This document shows positions 21,790-32,000 of a DNA stretch of 64,000 nucleotides, in pieces (position 1 is the stretch's first letter; every line of letters starts with the position of its first letter). A model generated the notes under the pieces. The model ran no database searches. It was not told where the DNA came from and was given only the letters and a program-made list of their open reading frames with translations. The stretch comes from Micromussa lordhowensis (taxonomy: Eukaryota; Cnidaria; Anthozoa; Scleractinia; Lobophylliidae): assembly GCA_964020085.1 (NCBI GenBank), contig OZ026602.1:28758677-28822676 (forward strand), read 5' to 3'. Position numbers and translations under genes: made by a program.

Positions 21790-22172
21790 AGATAATATAG
21801 TTCATGTACCTTTTGGATGGCCTGACATCGCCACTTAACAACTCTTCCTGAGCGAGTAGTTGAGGTATTAGTACATGGGCCACGTGGAGACTCAGCAGCA
21901 GGGGCGGTCTCTGGGGTAGTCAACATCGCTTGTCCAGCTGTTGGTTTCCGTGGTGTCTGCGGTGACTGCTGTGATGGTGGAATTGGTGATGGCAGTGTTG
22001 GGTTGGGGGCAGTAGTGGTTTCTGAAGGCAGGTCTTTGGTGGAATGTTGTGTTACAGGGTGTTTGGTTGTGACCACCAAGGCAGAGCGGTCTCTTCGGAG
22101 TGTTCCCTTGTTGGTATGTGCAAGATAAGAGCAAGGTTCTACATCTACATTTAAATGCGTCGGTAAAGTCAT
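21790..22172 (-). CDS. Gypsy Pol C-terminal tail (detached)
   Basis: The minus-strand frame reads CSYLAHTNKGTLRRDRSALV, then a Pro/Thr/Ser-rich linker, then TRSGRVVKWRCQ. This is the usual end of Gypsy polyproteins, where a basic GTLRRNR-type motif follows the integrase and an R-S-G-R-V box closes the protein. It is separated from the integrase (25657) by the LINE. A further minus exon-like segment at 21694-21632, bounded by AG and GTAAGT, follows downstream; its relation is unclear. Confidence 0.5.
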
Positions 22173-22194
22173 TAGACATCACACCAACGTTAAA

Positions 22195-25100
22195 AATATT
22201 ACAAAAAAAAATAACAACAATAAAAATAATATCTACAGGTTTAGAAGTGCTCGATAAAATACTTGGAAATCTTGGTCTTAAAGATTTCTTAAGAGTTGCT
22301 ATCAACAACGTCTTTTGAAAGTTTATTCCATACCCTGAGGGTGCGTGGAAAGAAGGAATAAAAATATACATCCTTTGTGGCATTTATATTAAAAAATTTA
22401 TAATCATGACTAGAACGAGTTCTGGTTCCGCAAATTTTAGAGGAGCACAAGTAACTATTTTTGTCAATATCGACATTGCCATGGCATATTTTATACATTA
22501 GATTTAATCTGGCTATTGTTCTCCTTGTTTCGAGACTGGACCACCCTAGTTCACTTAACATCTCGGTAACACTAGCTGTAGGTTGGTAGTTATTTAAACA
22601 AAACCGTGCTGCTTTCCTTTGCACGCGTTCGAGAGATGAAATGTCCTTTTTAAAATGGGGATCCCAAGCTTCACAACTATACTCCAATTTTGGGCGAACC
22701 AAAGTTGTATATGCAGTTTCCTTCACTGATCGTGGACAGTTCCAGAAATTCCTATTAATTAAACCAAGCACTTTGCTCGCCTTGCCAGAGATGGATGAAA
22801 CATGCTGGGACCACTTCAGATTTTTTGTCAAGGTAACACCGAGGTAGGGTACAGAATCAACCTCCTCTAGTTCGGATCCACAAAACACGTATTTCTTCAG
22901 AGGGGGTGACTTCTTCGTAGAAATGCTTATTATTTTACACTTAGATGGGTTAAACTTCATTTGCCATCTGTCTTGCCAGCATTCCAGTTCAGATAAATCA
23001 GCTTGGAGTTTATCGCAATCATCCTCGCTGGAAATGATGCCATACAAGAGAGCGTCGTCAGCAAAAAGTCTAACGGAAGATTGTAAATTCTCTGGCAGGT
23101 CGTTTACGTATAATAAAAATAATAACGGGCCTAGAACTGTACCCTGCGGGACACCAGATGACACCATGGTAGGATTAGATTGACTTCCATCACAAATTAC
23201 TGACTGAGTACGCCCTGTTAGGAATGACTCAAACCATTTAAGTAAATTATCTTGGATACCGTAGTACTCGAGTTTACGAAGGAGACGCTGGTGTGGTACC
23301 TTGTCAAAAGTTTTACTGAAATCGAGTATGGCAGCGTGAACGGATTTGTTATCTTGAATGGTCTTAGCTAGGTCGTGGATGGTTGTTATCAGCTGAGTAA
23401 CAGTTGATCGTTTGGCTCTAAAACCATGCTGTTCATCGGTAAGAATTTGGTAAGAATCAAGATGTTTCATGACGTGGCTATGAACAATATGCTCCAGGAC
23501 TTTAAATGCGATACAAGTTAATGATATGGGTCTGTAATTGCAAGGGTCTGACTTCTCACCACTCTTAAATACTCCGCACACATGTGCATATTTCCACCTA
23601 GATGGTACAATACCAAAATCGATAGAGGCTTGGTAAATAGCTGTTAAAATAGGACCAATCTCGTGCGCATACTCTTTCAGGAACCAGGGGGGAATCTCAT
23701 CAGGCCCGCTTGCTTTGTTTGGTTTCAATGATGTTAGTTGCTTAATTACTCCTGGGAGGGTGACGACAAGGGAACCAAGAGTTGGTTTGGGAGAATCTCC
23801 AACAGCAGGCATACTAGTAAGATTTTCCTTGGTATAAACATCGGAGAACTTCTTGTTTAAAAGATCAGATTTCATCTGACTGTCGCTAATGATCTGGCCG
23901 TCAACTTTTAAGTCAGCTACACCGGGATCGTCTTTTTTCAGATGTTTAATAAAGGACCAAAAACGCTTAGGATTTTCTTTGATTGCCTCACCAAGATAAT
24001 CGGAGACGTATTTCTCTATTGTGGACTTGAGGTTCGTATGTAGGCATTTCCTAGCAGCACGGAACTCATTCCAAGGTTGGGGATTTCGTGATCATTTAGC
24101 TTTATTATAAAGACGTTGCTTGGCTCTTGATTGTCTTCTTAGTGAGCGACTAAACCAGGGAAGGTTATAACGCGAGCTAGCCGTCTTTTGGGGTATGCAC
24201 GACTCCATAATACTAGGAATGCTACGTTCAAAGGTGTCCCACATTTCATCAATCGAGAGCTGATTCAGGTTTCCCATAAAGGAATCAGCAAATTCATGCA
24301 ACATTTCTTTAATACGACTGCAATCTGCCTTTTTTTTGATATAGACTTTGCACTTTACGTTCTTCTTCTTACGACATGATGTTTTAACAAAAAACAAAAC
24401 AATGTCGTGGTCACTTATTCCGGGAACGACTTCGATACCACTCACTATTCCAGCATTGTTAGTAAAGACTAAATCAAGAATATTATGCGCATTGCCTTGA
24501 CGTCTTGTTGGAGATTTAACAAGTTGTTTTAGGTCATGTTCGGCAACCATTTCAAGAAGCCTCTCAGAAGGTGATGTCAAGTAGGTAGGAGATTCCAAAT
24601 TAGGCCAATTGATATCCGGAGCATTGAAATCTCCAGCAAGGATCACACTGTTTTTCGACATAATACTTCCCATCTTTAATAACGATGACCGGAGGGCTTC
24701 CAAGCATTCTGAATCGGTTGCTTTGGGACAATAAAAGGACCCAAAGAAGATCGATTTGGTATTTGAACCAGCAAGCTGACATTGTGTCCAGATAATTTCA
24801 CAGTCGGCGTCAAACTCCGGGCGGTATAAAACAATTAGGTCATTCTTAATAGCTTGAAAGACCCCGCCACCATGACATTTGCTATTCCTATCTTTCCTAT
24901 ATACTGTACAATTAGCCGGGAAAATTTCACTGCTCAAGATATCGGAATTCAGCCACGATTTGTTGCCCAAGATAATATCAGGTTTATATTCATCAATAAT
25001 TGCTTCGACATCAGCAATTTTGTTCTTCATGCTTCGGCAGTTCACAACAAGACATGTTAATGACTTACGCTTGGCTGACTTTAAAACACGCTTTGGTTTA

Positions 25101-25490
25101 GGACGAGTTTTGCTACTTTGGCTGTGAATTTCCATCCGTTCTTGAGGAGAAAGCGTATCATCCAATGGTTCGAAGTAGTTTGGTGAATTTACAGTGTTCA
25201 TGGAACTATCAAAAAAGGAGTCGGACAGATTCGGCAAACCACATTGGGGGCAAATCCAGGTGCACGAGGAAAACGCCAAGATGTCGTACATGGTGGGCGA
25301 GATATCACAACACTTCAAGTGGAACCAACTGTTGCACTCGTCACACGGGATTCCTTTTTGATTAATCTTAACTGGCTTAGTGCAAATGCCACACAGAAAT
25401 TTCCATTTATCGCCAGGATTCAACTCGACGTCGCCCCCAAGCAACAACAACATAGTTAACTGAGGCAGCCCACGTTAATGGAAGCTATAA
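22195..25490 (-). mobile_element. LINE retrotransposon (PHD + endonuclease + RT), CR1/L2-like
   Basis: A nearly full ORF2-type LINE inserted in the Gypsy element. The 3' end near 22195 is followed by simple A/T-rich sequence (TTATTGTTGTTATTTTTTTT on the minus strand) rather than a long poly(A), as in CR1/L2-clade elements. The 5' end is uncertain and may reach about 25650. Confidence 0.75.
22289..25453 (-). CDS. LINE ORF2: PHD finger, APE endonuclease, reverse transcriptase
   Basis: The N terminus reads MLLLLGGDVELNPGD, which matches a 2A ribosome-skipping motif except that the final Pro is Asp. A C4HC3 PHD-like finger follows (CGIC ... CDEC ... WFHLKC ... CPQC). The endonuclease shows VVNCRSMKNKIADVE, AGDFNAPDINW and GISDHDIVLF. 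After one in-frame TGA at about 24092 the frame continues into RT: AILDFSKTFDKVPH, SSGVPQGTVLGPLLF and the catalytic FADDALLYG, then a thumb with CEAWDPHFKKDI. Apart from that single stop the polyprotein is open over about 1050 codons, so this copy is young. RT copies LINE RNA at a nicked target; the endonuclease makes the nick. PHD fingers and 2A peptides are known in several LINE clades. Confidence 0.9.
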
Positions 25491-25656
25491 CAGATATTCC
25501 ATGATTTAGATCGTGAAAATTCCCGCAACAAAGCCAGGTGTTTCGTACAATTACATCTTGAAGCGTCCAAACTTCTTGAAGACCATTTACATTTCAGAGA
25601 TCTTGCTAAAGTCAGAAGAAACAAAGGAGCCCAGAACCGCGTGTAAGCCATTGCAC

Positions 25657-26664
25657 TCACTCTTCAAACCAAGGTTGTTCAGTTTTCCCCAGAATAAGGC
25701 CAAGTCCATCTTGATCCCTTACCCACACATGGTCACCAGGATGACGTTTGTTAAAGCTGAGCTGCTGGTTCAATCTATAAGACCTTTTTTTCGTTTCCAT
25801 TCCAATTTGTACATTAGGGTACAAATTGTTTGGGTGGATAGGCAGTTGTGTTCGCAGGCGACGCGCCATTAGTAATTCGCTCGGTGAAAGGCCATTCTGT
25901 AGGGGGGTTGACCTGTAAGTCAGCAGAGCACTGTGGATATCATCACTTTTTCTGAGTAAGGACTTAGCTGTATGGACTGCTCGCTCAACTTTGCCATTCG
26001 GTTGCGGGTATCTTGGCGAACTTGTGGTGTGTACAAAGCCATATTTGGTGGCGCACTCAAAAAAGGAATGTGCGCTGTACTGGGGCCCACTGTCAGGTAT
26101 TATTAGATCTGGAATGCCGTGGATGGCAAAGAGTTCCTTGAGTGCTTGAATAACAACTTGGGATGTTTCATTGCAGAGTTCCTTAATTTCAAACCATCTG
26201 GAGCAATAGTCTGTGACAATGAGGTAGACTTTCCCGTTCAACTCAAATAGATCGGTGGCAATCCTTTCCCATGGACAAGAAGGAAAGAAGGCTGACATAA
26301 GTGGTTCTTTGGGCGTTGGTTGATCTTTGGCACAAGTGACGCACTGGGCCACGAGGTCCTCTATTTGCTGTGAGAGCCCTGGCCACCAGACTGATGTACG
26401 GGCCCTAGACCGGCATTTGCTGATTCCCAGGTGACCAGTGTGGATGCAGTCAAGGATCTGTAGTCTCATACCCCTTGGGATTACTAAGCAGTCATCATAC
26501 ATGAGTAAGTCATCTACAACCGAGAGGTGGCCTCTGCTTTCCCAGTATGTGCCAAGGAGTGGCTGATGAGGCATGTAGGCAGGCCACCCTTGCAAGCAGT
26601 AAACTCTTACTTGGCTGCATTCTTCATCCACCTTTTGTGCCTCTCGGATTTCTTGTAGTCTCAT
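25657..26664 (-). CDS. Gypsy integrase
   Basis: An open frame of 335 codons. The H2C2 zinc finger is HTGHLG ... CVTCAKD. The catalytic core shows ATDLFELNG (first Asp), LIIPDSGPQYSAH (second Asp) and NGKVERAVHT (Glu), so all three acids of the D,D-35-E triad remain. The C-terminal part (HPGDHVWVRDQ) is the start of the GPY/F-like region and is cut off where the LINE begins. The enzyme inserts the element's DNA copy into the host genome. The upstream RNase H is missing: the frame begins directly after RT residues, so a deletion has joined RT to integrase. Confidence 0.85.
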   Translation of the reverse strand: MRLQEIREAQKVDEECSQVRVYCLQGWPAYMPHQPLLGTYWESRGHLSVVDDLLMYDDCLVIPRGMRLQILDCIHTGHLGISKCRSRARTSVWWPGLSQQIEDLVAQCVTCAKDQPTPKEPLMSAFFPSCPWERIATDLFELNGKVYLIVTDYCSRWFEIKELCNETSQVVIQALKELFAIHGIPDLIIPDSGPQYSAHSFFECATKYGFVHTTSSPRYPQPNGKVERAVHTAKSLLRKSDDIHSALLTYRSTPLQNGLSPSELLMARRLRTQLPIHPNNLYPNVQIGMETKKRSYRLNQQLSFNKRHPGDHVWVRDQDGLGLILGKTEQPWFEE

Positions 26665-26679
26665 GGCTGTCCTGCAAGC

Positions 26680-27491
26680 GGTGAAGAACAGCTCTCAGGC
26701 GTCGGTCATGCACTGATTAATCTTCGCCATGAACAAGAATATCATCCATTTGACAGATTGTGCCGTCTACAATCGTGGACAAAAGCCTTGGGACAAATTT
26801 ACATTTGTGGCGCTTTTTCACATGTGCCAAACAAACAGTCTCGCGCGAATTCATCTACACTTGTTCAGCCCTTTCCCTACCCCACCCCACCCCCATACAA
26901 TGTTGGACATGTGTACACGCTATTTTTCCCGAGTTTCAACATTGTCCGGGGGGGGGGGGGGGAGGTGAGGAGCAAAGCATTTAGAAACGGATAACAGTGC
27001 TTTTTTAAAACTCTGTTTTAAAACACAGAAAATTAATGCAATTACAGTGGGGGAAGAAATTTTGTCCACCATTTTGTGCACCTTTGTAGGTCCTCAAGGA
27101 TTCTGGACAAAGTTTGCTGGAAAATTTCTGGTGCGGAGCTTATGCCAAATGGTAGTCTGTTGAAGCAATATCGTCCAAATGGTGTCAGGAAGGTTGTTAG
27201 CAGTTGGGACTCTTCGTCAAGGGGTATCTGCCAAAACCCACTATTGGCGTCAAGTTTGGAGAATATCTTGCTGTTTCCTAGCTTCGTAAGACTCTCAGAC
27301 ACAGATTCGTACTTTGCCATTTGGTTTGAGGACTGGGACAATTCCTGCACACCATTCAGTTGGAGCTGTTACAGGAGAGATGACACCTTGTTCAAGCATT
27401 GTCTCTATCTGACTTTTCACCTTTGGTAACAGGGGATGAGGGAGTTTCCATGGATTGTTTAGGCAAAATGGCTTAGCATCAGCGCGAAGTG
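26680..27491 (-). pseudogene. Gypsy reverse transcriptase, split by a MITE and 3'-deleted
   Basis: The palm fragment at 27350-27069 shows IFSKLDANSGFWQIPLDE and GRYCFNRLPFGISSAPEIFQ. It stops at the MITE; on the other side the frame resumes with TICQMDDILVHGE, where MDD occupies the YxDD catalytic box. A stop follows in the next few codons, and the thumb and RNase H are absent. Upstream, 27491-27351 holds the fingers region in broken frame. It cannot encode an active enzyme. Confidence 0.7.
26776..27068. mobile_element. MITE inside Gypsy RT (about 293 bp)
   Basis: The ends are TGGACAAAA (left) and TTTTGTCCA (right). The element interrupts the RT coding sequence between the QRCTK and VDGTICQMDD positions. 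It contains a run of 14 G near 26948. No coding capacity; the target duplication is not clear. Confidence 0.6.
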
Positions 27492-27956
27492 TTATGTGGC
27501 ATTCTGTTTTTTAGCCAGCCAAGGCCAGTGAAGAGTGATGGATGGAAACTCTGCTTTAAAATCTGTTGGTCCGGAATTCACTCCCTCTACATCCTTCTCA
27601 GCACGCTTTATGAGTCCTAGTTCAACACATGCCTTTCTGGTAAGAAGTGAACATGTTTGATTGCGCAGGACATAGACAGGCTCAGTAATGCTCGTTTGAC
27701 CATATTTTAACATTGCATGGAACTGACCTTTAACTGGCAGGCGGATATTTCCGGGCCCACGAAGTGTGTGAGATGTCTCCGTTAGGCTAATGCTTCGAAG
27801 CCATTCGACATTGTCACTGAGGACTGTGACAGCTGCTCCTGTGTCAAGTTTGAAGAGAGTAGTGTGGCCATTCACTTCTATCTGGGCTGTCCAATAATCC
27901 GTGGAGGCGCTATTGATTTTGCCAAGGAAGAACACTTCATCGCCGTCTTCTTCCAC
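27492..27956 (-). CDS. Gypsy retropepsin-type protease
   Basis: The frame shows FKLDTGAAVTVLSDNVEWL, an aspartic protease active site (DTG followed by the A-A/S pattern), then a beta-rich region and LTRKACVELGLI, which fits the flap and C-terminal part of retroelement proteases. It cleaves the Gag-Pol polyprotein. It lies between the Gag zinc knuckles (upstream) and RT (downstream), as expected. It ends at a stop in KKQNAT, probably a frameshift before RT. Confidence 0.8.
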   Translation of the reverse strand: MEEDGDEVFFLGKINSASTDYWTAQIEVNGHTTLFKLDTGAAVTVLSDNVEWLRSISLTETSHTLRGPGNIRLPVKGQFHAMLKYGQTSITEPVYVLRNQTCSLLTRKACVELGLIKRAEKDVEGVNSGPTDFKAEFPSITLHWPWLAKKQNAT

Positions 27957-27965
27957 TTCATGTAC

Positions 27966-28802
27966 TTAGTTTGAGTTGCGCTTCTTGCTGTGACAGACAG
28001 ACTGGTTATGTCCCTTTTTGTGGCAATTATTGCAGGTAACATCTTTGACTGGACAAAGTCGCTGTTCGTGGCTCTGACGGCCACACCAGAAGCACTCACT
28101 TTTTGGGTTTGGTTTCTTGGGATCTGAAGTTTGGCAATGATCGCTTTTCCTGTTGCTTGGTCGGGGCTGATTGACGTAAGCAACGTCGTTAGGCTTCTCA
28201 ACATCGCTAGGCTTCTCTTCTCCTCGAATGACTGTACGGTTCTGTTTTCTTGCTTCAGATTGGCAACTCATGCGAACGGCGTCTGCAAGTGTGAGGTCTG
28301 ATTTTGCATGTAGGGCGATCAGATAGTGTGTCGTCGAGGACTCCTACAACAATTCTATCACAAATGAGCTGGTCTGTGTGCCGTATTCACAATCTTCTGC
28401 TATGCAGTAAAGATCTTGAATAGAGGTATCTACGGATTCCTCAGGTGTTTGCTTTCGTGTGCTAAAGCGTGCTCGTTTGACTATGGTGTTGCGTCGCACT
28501 GCAAAGTAACCATTGAGTGCTGCTCTGACATCTGTGTATGCAGCGGTTTCCTCGTTTACACGCAATGTTCTGATAATATCGTCGGCACATTCTCCCATAG
28601 CATAGAGAGAGAAGAGTTCCTACTTGCTCTTGTTCCATTTTATTCTGAAGTCCGGAGGCGATCTTGTGGCGCTCGAAGCGTCGAAGCCATTTTGGCCATA
28701 GGTCGGGTTGCTGGTTCCCTCAAATTTGGTCGAGAGCGATAAAGAATTTGCCATCCCTTGAGTTGGATGAACTGCTTCTGGAGCTTCTTCAGCGTCTCCC
28801 AT
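27966..28802 (-). CDS. Gypsy Gag with two CCHC zinc knuckles, one frameshift
   Basis: Gag starts MGDAEEAPEAVH at 28802. The capsid-like part includes FAVRRNTIVKRARFSTRKQ and TSIQDLYCIAEDCEYG. A frameshift near 28344 moves to the frame that continues into MSCQSEARKQNRTV and ends with two zinc knuckles, CFWCGRQSHEQRLC and CNNCHKKGHNQSVC, which bind element RNA. A further break around 28610 separates the first 60 codons. The upstream leader is cut by the DNA element whose left end is only 10 bp away. Confidence 0.75.
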
Positions 28803-28806
28803 GGTT

Positions 28807-28811
<5 letters not shown>

Positions 28812-28846
<35 letters not shown>

Positions 28847-28950
28847 CGAGCAGACCCAGGGGAATTTGACATTTTCATGGAAGCCAGAGTCAAATTCCCC
28901 ACCCCCAGGCACCTACTGAATGTCAAATTCCCACCCCTAGGTTAACTTTT
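28812..28950. repeat. Left TIR and subterminal repeats of the 6-kb element
   Basis: After the TIR and poly-G tract come GGGAATTTGACA (28860), GTCAAATTCCCC (about 28890) and TGTCAAATTCCCA (about 28921). Such repeated subterminal motifs are usual transposase-binding sites. Interpretation inferred. Confidence 0.65.
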
Positions 28951-29009
28951 TCCATGGGAGTCAGGTTTTGGTAATATAAAGGATAGGAAGGATATTGCTT
29001 TTCCAACCT

Positions 29010-32000
29010 CACATGGCTTTCACTGCAATGCAAGAAATACAGTCCCAGGAAATAGCATCATCTTCAGGGCACAAGGATAGTGGACAAGATTCTTGGTGGT
29101 ACCACATGTCACATGTGTCACACAGGACCCACAGGATTTCTTCTTAGGCATTATCAAGATCCTCATTCTTGCACATTTGGCAGACCTATAGATTGGAATC
29201 AAGACCACTTACAAGCCATACACATATTTTTTAACCTTGTAACATAACTTGAAAACATGTACTTCAAATGTAAAATTAGTCAACAACTGCACTGACAATA
29301 CAGTAACTAACCTGTGTATTTTGGTTCTGTCTTTTTGTTTAATCCCTGTTCCTTCCTAGTCTTGGCTGCCTTTGATGCACCACGTTTTCGATTCTCCTGA
29401 ACAGTTTGAAGATGCTGGGACCACATGAATACCTTGAGAAGGAAAAGGAAAATGTAAAGTCACAGCAACATGTACATGTAAACATATTGTAAATGCATGC
29501 AACAAGGTCTAACCTCGTTTTGGGGAGGAGTACTTTAGCTGCTGCTCCTTCAGTGTTCCATCTATCAAAGAGTTCTTTTAATACTTCTGTTGGAGGTGAA
29601 GACGTTTTAATGGTTTCATGAGAATGTTTGGCAAACAACTCTTCAGGCTTCATATAATGGCCAGAGCAGAATCCATTGCACTCCTTACAGGCTGGATTGC
29701 CATACCGTCTGTAAAAAAAAATGAAATTTCAACTTTTGTGTTTTGTACTTTCTCTACACTGATCAAGTCATGCAACACTAAAACTTGTAAATAGTTTATT
29801 TATTTTGTCCTACCTGTTTGGATCTTGTACAGGAAGAGGGGTACCAAGTTGGTTTGACAGCTGGGCTTTCTTCCTTGCACAGTGGGTGAATACAGTCATC
29901 TTGGTAGCAGCAGGTTAAATGGAAGACATACTTATCTGGTAAACCAGGAACCAGGTGACGGGCTCGAAGCTTCCATATATCTTCTATCCACTGGTACTCC
30001 CTAGGATGCTCTTCTTTTAGCTTTCTTTTTAAGCTGGGTTTTCCCTTGATAAAAGTTTTCACCATTGTTCTCAACCTTTGGTTTTCTGAGCTGTCTGTAC
30101 CCTTGTAAAGATGTATAACTGTATCTGCACATTGTCATTTGTTCACTCGGCTTATGCATCACTGAGGTTACGCTTTAATTTTGCTTCATCAATGTTGCCG
30201 CTTTGCAAATCCAAACAAGAGCCATTCAAGGTAGACGGTATGAATAAATTAGAATGGGCGAGGACAAGACACCCATTTTGGAGCTCCACTCTGTTTTTGT
30301 TACTTGAACCACTGTCTTGTTGTAAGAATGAGAACTCAAGAGGCTTTATTGAGGTGGTAGCATGTCCACCAAAACTGGACTTCCTTGTGAGTGGGGCCCT
30401 CGTCATGACCACCATCAACACGGACACAAACCTTTGTCTTTCGCTCTCCAGTGAGGCAGTTGAAAAAAGCTGGTTGAACATCAGGGTGGGTCTCAGTCTC
30501 ATTTAAATCGTGGAAATGTTGGGCAGGATTTTTGCTGTGCAGTGGTACGGCTTTAACAAGTGTTGTGCCAGTTCCCAAGAAGTTGTACGAGGTGGTCTGT
30601 AAGGTCGATGGATATTTATTAACATAGTCTGACTTGGTTGTCAGTGGTGCCTCTTCAGATATGCATAACGTGGCATGTTTGCTATGTGTTACAAGGGTAT
30701 CCAGACGAAAGCCTGCTTGGTCATCACGGTTAATAGTTAGGATATCAGTTCCATCCTTAAGCTGCAAAGCATCTAGCCCCCCCCCTATAAAATGCTGCTG
30801 ACCAGTGCTGGTCCGGATTGTATCTCAAACTGAATCCTTTTCTTGCTCTTCTACATGTGACTCTTGCAAGACCTCTATAGCGCATAGATGACTTTCTTCG
30901 CTCGTTTCTAGCAACACAAAGCTCGACAACGGTACCATACCCAAATTTCCTACTGTATACCATTTCTAAGTGCTCTTTGATTCTGCTAAACGTTGGTTTC
31001 CTCTGCACTTTGCGATTGCCATCAAAGGTGAGGACGCCTGTCCTGCGCCAACTGTCTGCCCCAGCACCAGCACTCTTGACATAATTTTCTATTGTTTGAC
31101 CAATGTCTGGACACTCTTTCAGTATCTTAATGACATTCTTACCCCTCCTCCTACTTAGAAATCTTGCCTGTGCAATTTTCTTTGCTGCTTGTCTCTTGGC
31201 ATTCGAGCGCATGTTCCTTATCGTTTGTGTAATTGCTGACTTTACTTCCTTTTGCATTGGGTCATGGATATTTCCCCAGTCAACCTCCACCTCTTCTGCT
31301 TCTGAGAGTGCAGCTTCATTATCCCCATCAAAGTTGTCTTCTTGTTGAAGCCTCTGAGACGCTCTGAGACGCTCTTCCCTCTCTGTTAAGTTGACCACCA
31401 AAATCAAGCAGCAACTGATCAATAGCTTCTTTAGAGTAATCAATCATCTTTTCTTTGATGACTTCAACAAAACTAAACCAATTCAGCTCACAAGACCTGA
31501 GAAGATCCATTAACTGGTGGGAATTTTGGTAACAAGTGGACTCGGTTACTTCTTTGCTCAGTGAGAACTGATGAGCCATATCACCTATAATGTCAGTGTT
31601 TTGAGAGGGTGAAAGTCTGATTACTGAATCATTCAAAGCACTGTCTTTCTCATTAATGTATCCACCTTCTGGCACATTCCGGGTGGTACTCACTGTTCCA
31701 TTATTAAATCTATTTTCTGATGACACAAGGTCTGTCTCACTTACAGATCTGCTCTCTGATGCACTTAAGGGTGCATGGACCATTTCAATAGCAGGTGTTT
31801 TTTCTGCTTCAGTCAATGCACAGTCCTCCTCACCATCCACATCCGTGTCTGTTTCACTCTCATCATGCTCCAAATCCTCATCACTTTCAACTTCAATTCC
31901 AAAAGATTGTAAAATAGCTTTGTCTTGAATGCTGACGATTGATGCCACTGCCTCTCTGATCCCTCGTATTTCACGCAGAGCATCCTCCACCTTTCCCTGT

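Noticed and set aside
21600..21790. 3' LTR of the Gypsy element
   Set aside because: A TGTAG occurs near 21664 but the rest does not match the candidate LTR at 34911.
26729..26994. Three plus-strand frames ending in poly-Gly
   Set aside because: They lie in a MITE with a G run; no coding signal.
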